From contig JANNMJ010000201.1 of the NCBI GenBank assembly GCA_031397815.1, positions 1-23,969 on the forward strand: DNA of 23,969 bases. The letters run 5' to 3'. The position numbers and the translations under genes are program-made. This stretch comes from JANNMJ01 sp031397815 (GTDB lineage: Bacteria; Bacteroidota; Bacteroidia; Cytophagales; Hymenobacteraceae). Within the stretch, counting starts at the first letter, position 1. The number at the start of each line of letters is the position of its first letter. Below are positions 21,713-23,969 of this stretch, piece after piece. Below the pieces are notes generated by a model that saw nothing but the letters and a program-made list of their open reading frames with translations, had not been told where the DNA came from and searched no databases.

Positions 21713-21770
21713 CGTAGGGACGCCTTTTGGCGTCCACTGACTTGATTGGACGCCAATAGGCGTCCCTACG
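21713..21770. repeat. Inverted REP pair (REPIN-like)
   Basis: Two hairpins of the form GTAGGGACGCC-TTTT-GGCGTCC and its inverted partner GGACGCC-AATA-GGCGTCCCTAC are separated by 12 bases. Both ends carry GTAG facing outward, so the element is a 58-bp palindrome of palindromes. It may also stop transcription from both convergent neighbours. Confidence 0.78.
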
Positions 21771-21781
21771 CCCTCCCTAGC

Positions 21782-22267
21782 CTAAAACGTTGGCACGTTG
21801 ACCGTTAGGTCGAACGGCACGAACGGCGACGCGTCGGCGCCATACCGCAGCATCTCGCGGATGATGGTCGACGAGATGGCCGCTAGCTGCGGGGCGGTGA
21901 TGAGGAAAATCGTCTCCAGACCGGGCGTTAGGTACGCGTTGGCGGTGGCGATGGTGTTTTCGTACTCGAAATCGGTGGTGTTCCGCAGACCGCGAACTAA
22001 GTAACCGGCGTTCACCTCGCGGGCAAATGTGGCGGTAAGCCCTTGGTAGTCAGTGACGAAAATCTTGTCGTTTCCCTGATAAAGCTCCGCAATCATCTTC
22101 ACCATCTGCGGCACCGGGAAGTAGCGTTGCTTCGTGGAATTGTTGCCGATGGCGATAATGAGCCGGTCGAACAGGCCTGAGGCCCGCATCACCACATCGT
22201 GATGGCCGTTGGTGAACGGGTCGAAGGAGCCGGGGAAAATGGCGACGCGGGGGCTTTCAGCAGACAT
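21782..22267 (-). CDS. coaD: Phosphopantetheine adenylyltransferase
   Basis: The protein has 161 residues, the family's usual length. The ATG at 22267 gives MSAESPRVAIFPGSFDPFTN, and the nucleotidyltransferase signature is T-N-G-H (19-22) following GSFDP. GNNSTKQRYFPV (44-55), YLVRGLRNTTDFEYE (about 88-102) and the second motif ISSTIIREM near 131-139 complete the active site. It transfers AMP from ATP to 4'-phosphopantetheine, the penultimate step of coenzyme A synthesis. It lies 43 bases after the DUF3822 gene and probably shares its transcript. The open frame upstream of this start overlaps that gene and is not homologous. Confidence 0.95.
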   Translation of the reverse strand: MSAESPRVAIFPGSFDPFTNGHHDVVMRASGLFDRLIIAIGNNSTKQRYFPVPQMVKMIAELYQGNDKIFVTDYQGLTATFAREVNAGYLVRGLRNTTDFEYENTIATANAYLTPGLETIFLITAPQLAAISSTIIREMLRYGADASPFVPFDLTVNVPTF

Positions 22268-22310
22268 CAGGAAGCGGTAAGGAAGGCGGAAAAAACCGGT
22301 TTCAGCGCGC

Positions 22311-23249
22311 CTATCCGCACAAATGCAGCGCGAACAGCTCGAAATACCGGTGCGCGTAGGTTTGGTCGAGGCGATAAGTGTAATGCAGGTCGGGCGGACG
22401 CTCGCCGAGGCGGACGGTGCGTACGTAGCGCCGCAAAACTTGCAGCACGGCCGAATCAGGCGTGACATCCCCCCACACCACCGCCGGAATATGCTCGGGG
22501 TTCAATTGCAGCTCCTGCATCACCAGAATCGTGAAATACACGAGGTCTTCGGGGGTGGAGAAGGCGAAAACGTTGCAGAATTCCAGTCGACGCTGCCGCA
22601 CCACCACCAGCGTCAGCAGCCCGGCGCTGATGTGCAGATGGACGGCCGCCGGATTCGGCGAAACCACCGATTCGGGGCGCGCCGGTTGGTGCAAAACCCC
22701 TTCTAGCAGGGCGCTGACGTGCGGCAATACGTGGCTTACGCCAGCGCCGTAAGTGGCGGCGAGCCAGTCGGGTAAGGCGGATTCGGCGGCGAAAATGGCC
22801 GTAATGTCGGCGGCGGCGTGGTGATGCCACAGCACGCGCTCGGTGGCGGGGTCAAAATCGCAATGCAACGCGAGGAGCGCGTTGGCATCGGCGGGCTGAA
22901 ACAGCGACGCCGGGAGCAGCGTGCTGCGCTCGTGCTGCACTGCCACCCGCACGTGGTGCCAGCCGCGCGTGCCGAACCACTCGTGGTGGTGCGCCAACGA
23001 CCGTAGCGCCGTCGTGGGGCTGAGCGGAACCTCGGGGGTTTCGAGCGCCGTCAGAACAGGGTCGTAATCCTCGACCACCACAAACTTGTTGCGCGTGGTG
23101 TCGGCCACGGCCAAGCGCAACCCGCCATCGGCCCGACTAGCGACATATAAGCCGTACTCACTGCGCTTGGCCGGGTCGAACGTCTCGTCCTTGAGCCGTA
23201 GCACGGGCTTGAGCGGGGCGACGGCGGACGGAGAAGAGGAAGCGGACAT
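22311..23249 (-). CDS. DUF3822 family protein
   Basis: The protein has 312 residues and no signal peptide or membrane segment. DUF3822 features are the first strand region LRLKDETFDPAKRSEYGLYV (17-36), a middle section with HVLPHVSALL, the AVHLHISAGLLTLVVVRQRRLEFCNVFAFSTPEDLVYF block and NPEHIPAVVWGDVTPDSAV toward the end. The family is restricted to Bacteroidota and has an actin-like/ASKHA resemblance; its role is unknown. It is commonly found near coaD and the 16S rRNA methyltransferase gene rsmD, as I recall. Here coaD follows with only 43 bases between, and no rsmD. Confidence 0.85.
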   Translation of the reverse strand: MSASSSPSAVAPLKPVLRLKDETFDPAKRSEYGLYVASRADGGLRLAVADTTRNKFVVVEDYDPVLTALETPEVPLSPTTALRSLAHHHEWFGTRGWHHVRVAVQHERSTLLPASLFQPADANALLALHCDFDPATERVLWHHHAAADITAIFAAESALPDWLAATYGAGVSHVLPHVSALLEGVLHQPARPESVVSPNPAAVHLHISAGLLTLVVVRQRRLEFCNVFAFSTPEDLVYFTILVMQELQLNPEHIPAVVWGDVTPDSAVLQVLRRYVRTVRLGERPPDLHYTYRLDQTYAHRYFELFALHLCG

Positions 23250-23378
23250 TGCGACGGGAATGCAGACCAGAAGGAGCCGCCAAAGGTAAGGCCGCTATAA
23301 CAGGCGCCCGCTTTTCAGGGCTGATTCAGCTTAGGGCTGATAAAGGCGGGGCGGTTTTAGGCAGATTTTTTGGCAAAT

Positions 23379-23870
23379 TCAGGCGAAATGCCCGCTTGGG
23401 ATACGGAGCGCGGCTACCGAGGCGGCAGCCCGAATCACGGGGTGCACCTGCGCCTTTGGGAGGGCTTGCCAGTCGGGGGCGGTCATCCACGCCAGTCCGG
23501 TCAGAATCTGGTCGTCGGGGGCGTGTTCGGGGTCGAAGCCGAGGTGGGGGAGGGCGGTGGGGTCGAGGGCTTCGACGGAAAAAAATAGCTCTACGGCCTG
23601 CAAACCGGCTTCCGGGCGCTGGAACTCGTGAACGTGGAGCAAAGCACCGACGCGCACTTCCAAGCCGGTTTCCTCTTGAAACTCGCGCTTAACGGCGGCG
23701 TGCAGCGTTTCGCCGAACTGCCACCCGCCGCCCGGCGGCGACCAAAACGCCGCGCCGTCCGCCAGCAACCCCCGATGCGCGGCCAGCAGGACCGCGCTGC
23801 CGTCCGGCGCCAGCAACAACCCACCCACCCGGACTCTGACTTGATGAGTATATGGCGCAAGGAGGTTCAT
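23379..23870 (-). CDS. NUDIX hydrolase
   Basis: The protein has 163 residues from the ATG at 23870, which begins MNLLAPYTHQVRVRVGGLLL, the first NUDIX strand; an upstream in-frame ATG at 23936 adds an unrelated basic stretch. The NUDIX box is complete: G48-x5-E54-x7-R62-E63-F-Q-E66-E67-T-G69-L70 with PPGGGWQFGETLHAAV ahead. A second feature is FFSVEALDP and the FDPEHAPDDQILTGLAWM region, suggestive of an ADP-ribose or nucleotide-sugar-type hydrolase, but the substrate is not determined. It precedes the DUF3822 gene by 129 bases and may have its own promoter TACTTTTG (23926-23919, minus strand). Confidence 0.88.
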   Translation of the reverse strand: MNLLAPYTHQVRVRVGGLLLAPDGSAVLLAAHRGLLADGAAFWSPPGGGWQFGETLHAAVKREFQEETGLEVRVGALLHVHEFQRPEAGLQAVELFFSVEALDPTALPHLGFDPEHAPDDQILTGLAWMTAPDWQALPKAQVHPVIRAAASVAALRIPSGHFA

Positions 23871-23918
23871 AGAGGCGGCAGTAGGGCGGCGGTAGGGGAG
23901 GCGGACGGCGTGCCCAAA

Positions 23919-23926
23919 AGTACCCC
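23919..23926 (-). promoter_or_regulatory. -7 element candidate for the 23.4-kb NUDIX gene
   Basis: On the minus strand this reads TACTTTTG, a full match to TAnnTTTG, giving a leader of about 45 bases to the ATG at 23870. No TTG box at the expected spacing is visible. Confidence 0.35.
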
Positions 23927-23944
23927 GGCGGTACATTCGCTCCT

Positions 23945-23969
23945 ATGTCATCGTCGTTTGTTGTTCGTA
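23945..23969 (+). CDS. Start of a further gene (partial)
   Basis: An ATG at 23945 opens MSSSFVVR and runs off the window edge. TACATTCG at 23932-23939, a one-mismatch -7 box, stands 5 bases before it. Divergent placement from the NUDIX gene makes a gene start here plausible, but eight codons cannot identify it. Confidence 0.3.

Noticed and set aside
1..23969. Search for CRISPR arrays, tRNA, rRNA, riboswitches, toxin-antitoxin pairs, phage or defence genes
   Set aside because: No regularly spaced direct repeats, cloverleaf sequences, recognised riboswitch cores or relevant proteins were found by reading; a covariance-model scan (Rfam, tRNAscan) would settle the RNA part.

Overview
The window looks like chromosomal DNA from a GC-rich member of the Bacteroidota, most likely Cytophagales and close to Hymenobacter. 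The reasons are: protein families largely confined to that phylum (DUF4834, DUF3822, DUF4230, a large YfhO-type membrane protein); genes with no visible Shine-Dalgarno motif; and upstream boxes resembling the Bacteroidota -7 element TAnnTTTG, the best being TTG-N18-TACCTTTG ahead of the DUF1573 gene. The placement is inferred from gene content only; no 16S or other marker is present.

Layout. 1-5.2 kb (+ strand): an FkbM-type methyltransferase, a small DUF4834 membrane protein, a GNAT acetyltransferase, then a large YfhO-like membrane protein whose stop overlaps the start of a DUF4230 protein. 5.4-9.3 kb (- strand): recX, a CNT nucleoside transporter, a small outer-membrane beta-barrel protein, Mn-type superoxide dismutase and tadA. 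9.5-12.9 kb: a small disordered protein (+), proC (-), a COG2509 FAD-dependent dehydrogenase (+) and a small lipoprotein (-). 13.0-16.4 kb: yggS-like PLP protein and DUF423 membrane protein (+), then a DUF1573 secreted protein and xerD (-). 16.6-19.6 kb (+): aroQ, a SerC-like class V aminotransferase, a MarC-family membrane protein and RNase HI. 19.6-23.9 kb: a YfcE-like phosphoesterase and pyrE (-), a two-part NUDIX protein (+), coaD and DUF3822 (-), a second NUDIX hydrolase (-), and the first codons of a further + strand gene.

Most genes are housekeeping or metabolic, in short transcription units of one to three genes. Likely co-transcribed sets are yfhO-DUF4230, pyrE-phosphoesterase and DUF3822-coaD. 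Three convincing intrinsic terminators lie after sod, between the disordered-protein gene and proC, and after the DUF1573 gene.

I found no CRISPR array, tRNA, rRNA, transposase, phage gene or recognisable defence system, and no convincing new multi-gene system. The unusual content is in the intergenic DNA. There are REP-like palindromes with a 5' GTAG, including an inverted pair (REPIN-like) at 21.71-21.77 kb and inverted single copies flanking recX. A perfect 35-bp palindromic repeat occurs in two inverted copies 7.8 kb apart. A 31-bp repeat (29/31) occurs at the window start and after the DUF4230 gene. A purine-rich GATGTG repeat makes a long inverted repeat directly in front of marC and recurs near 1.4 kb.
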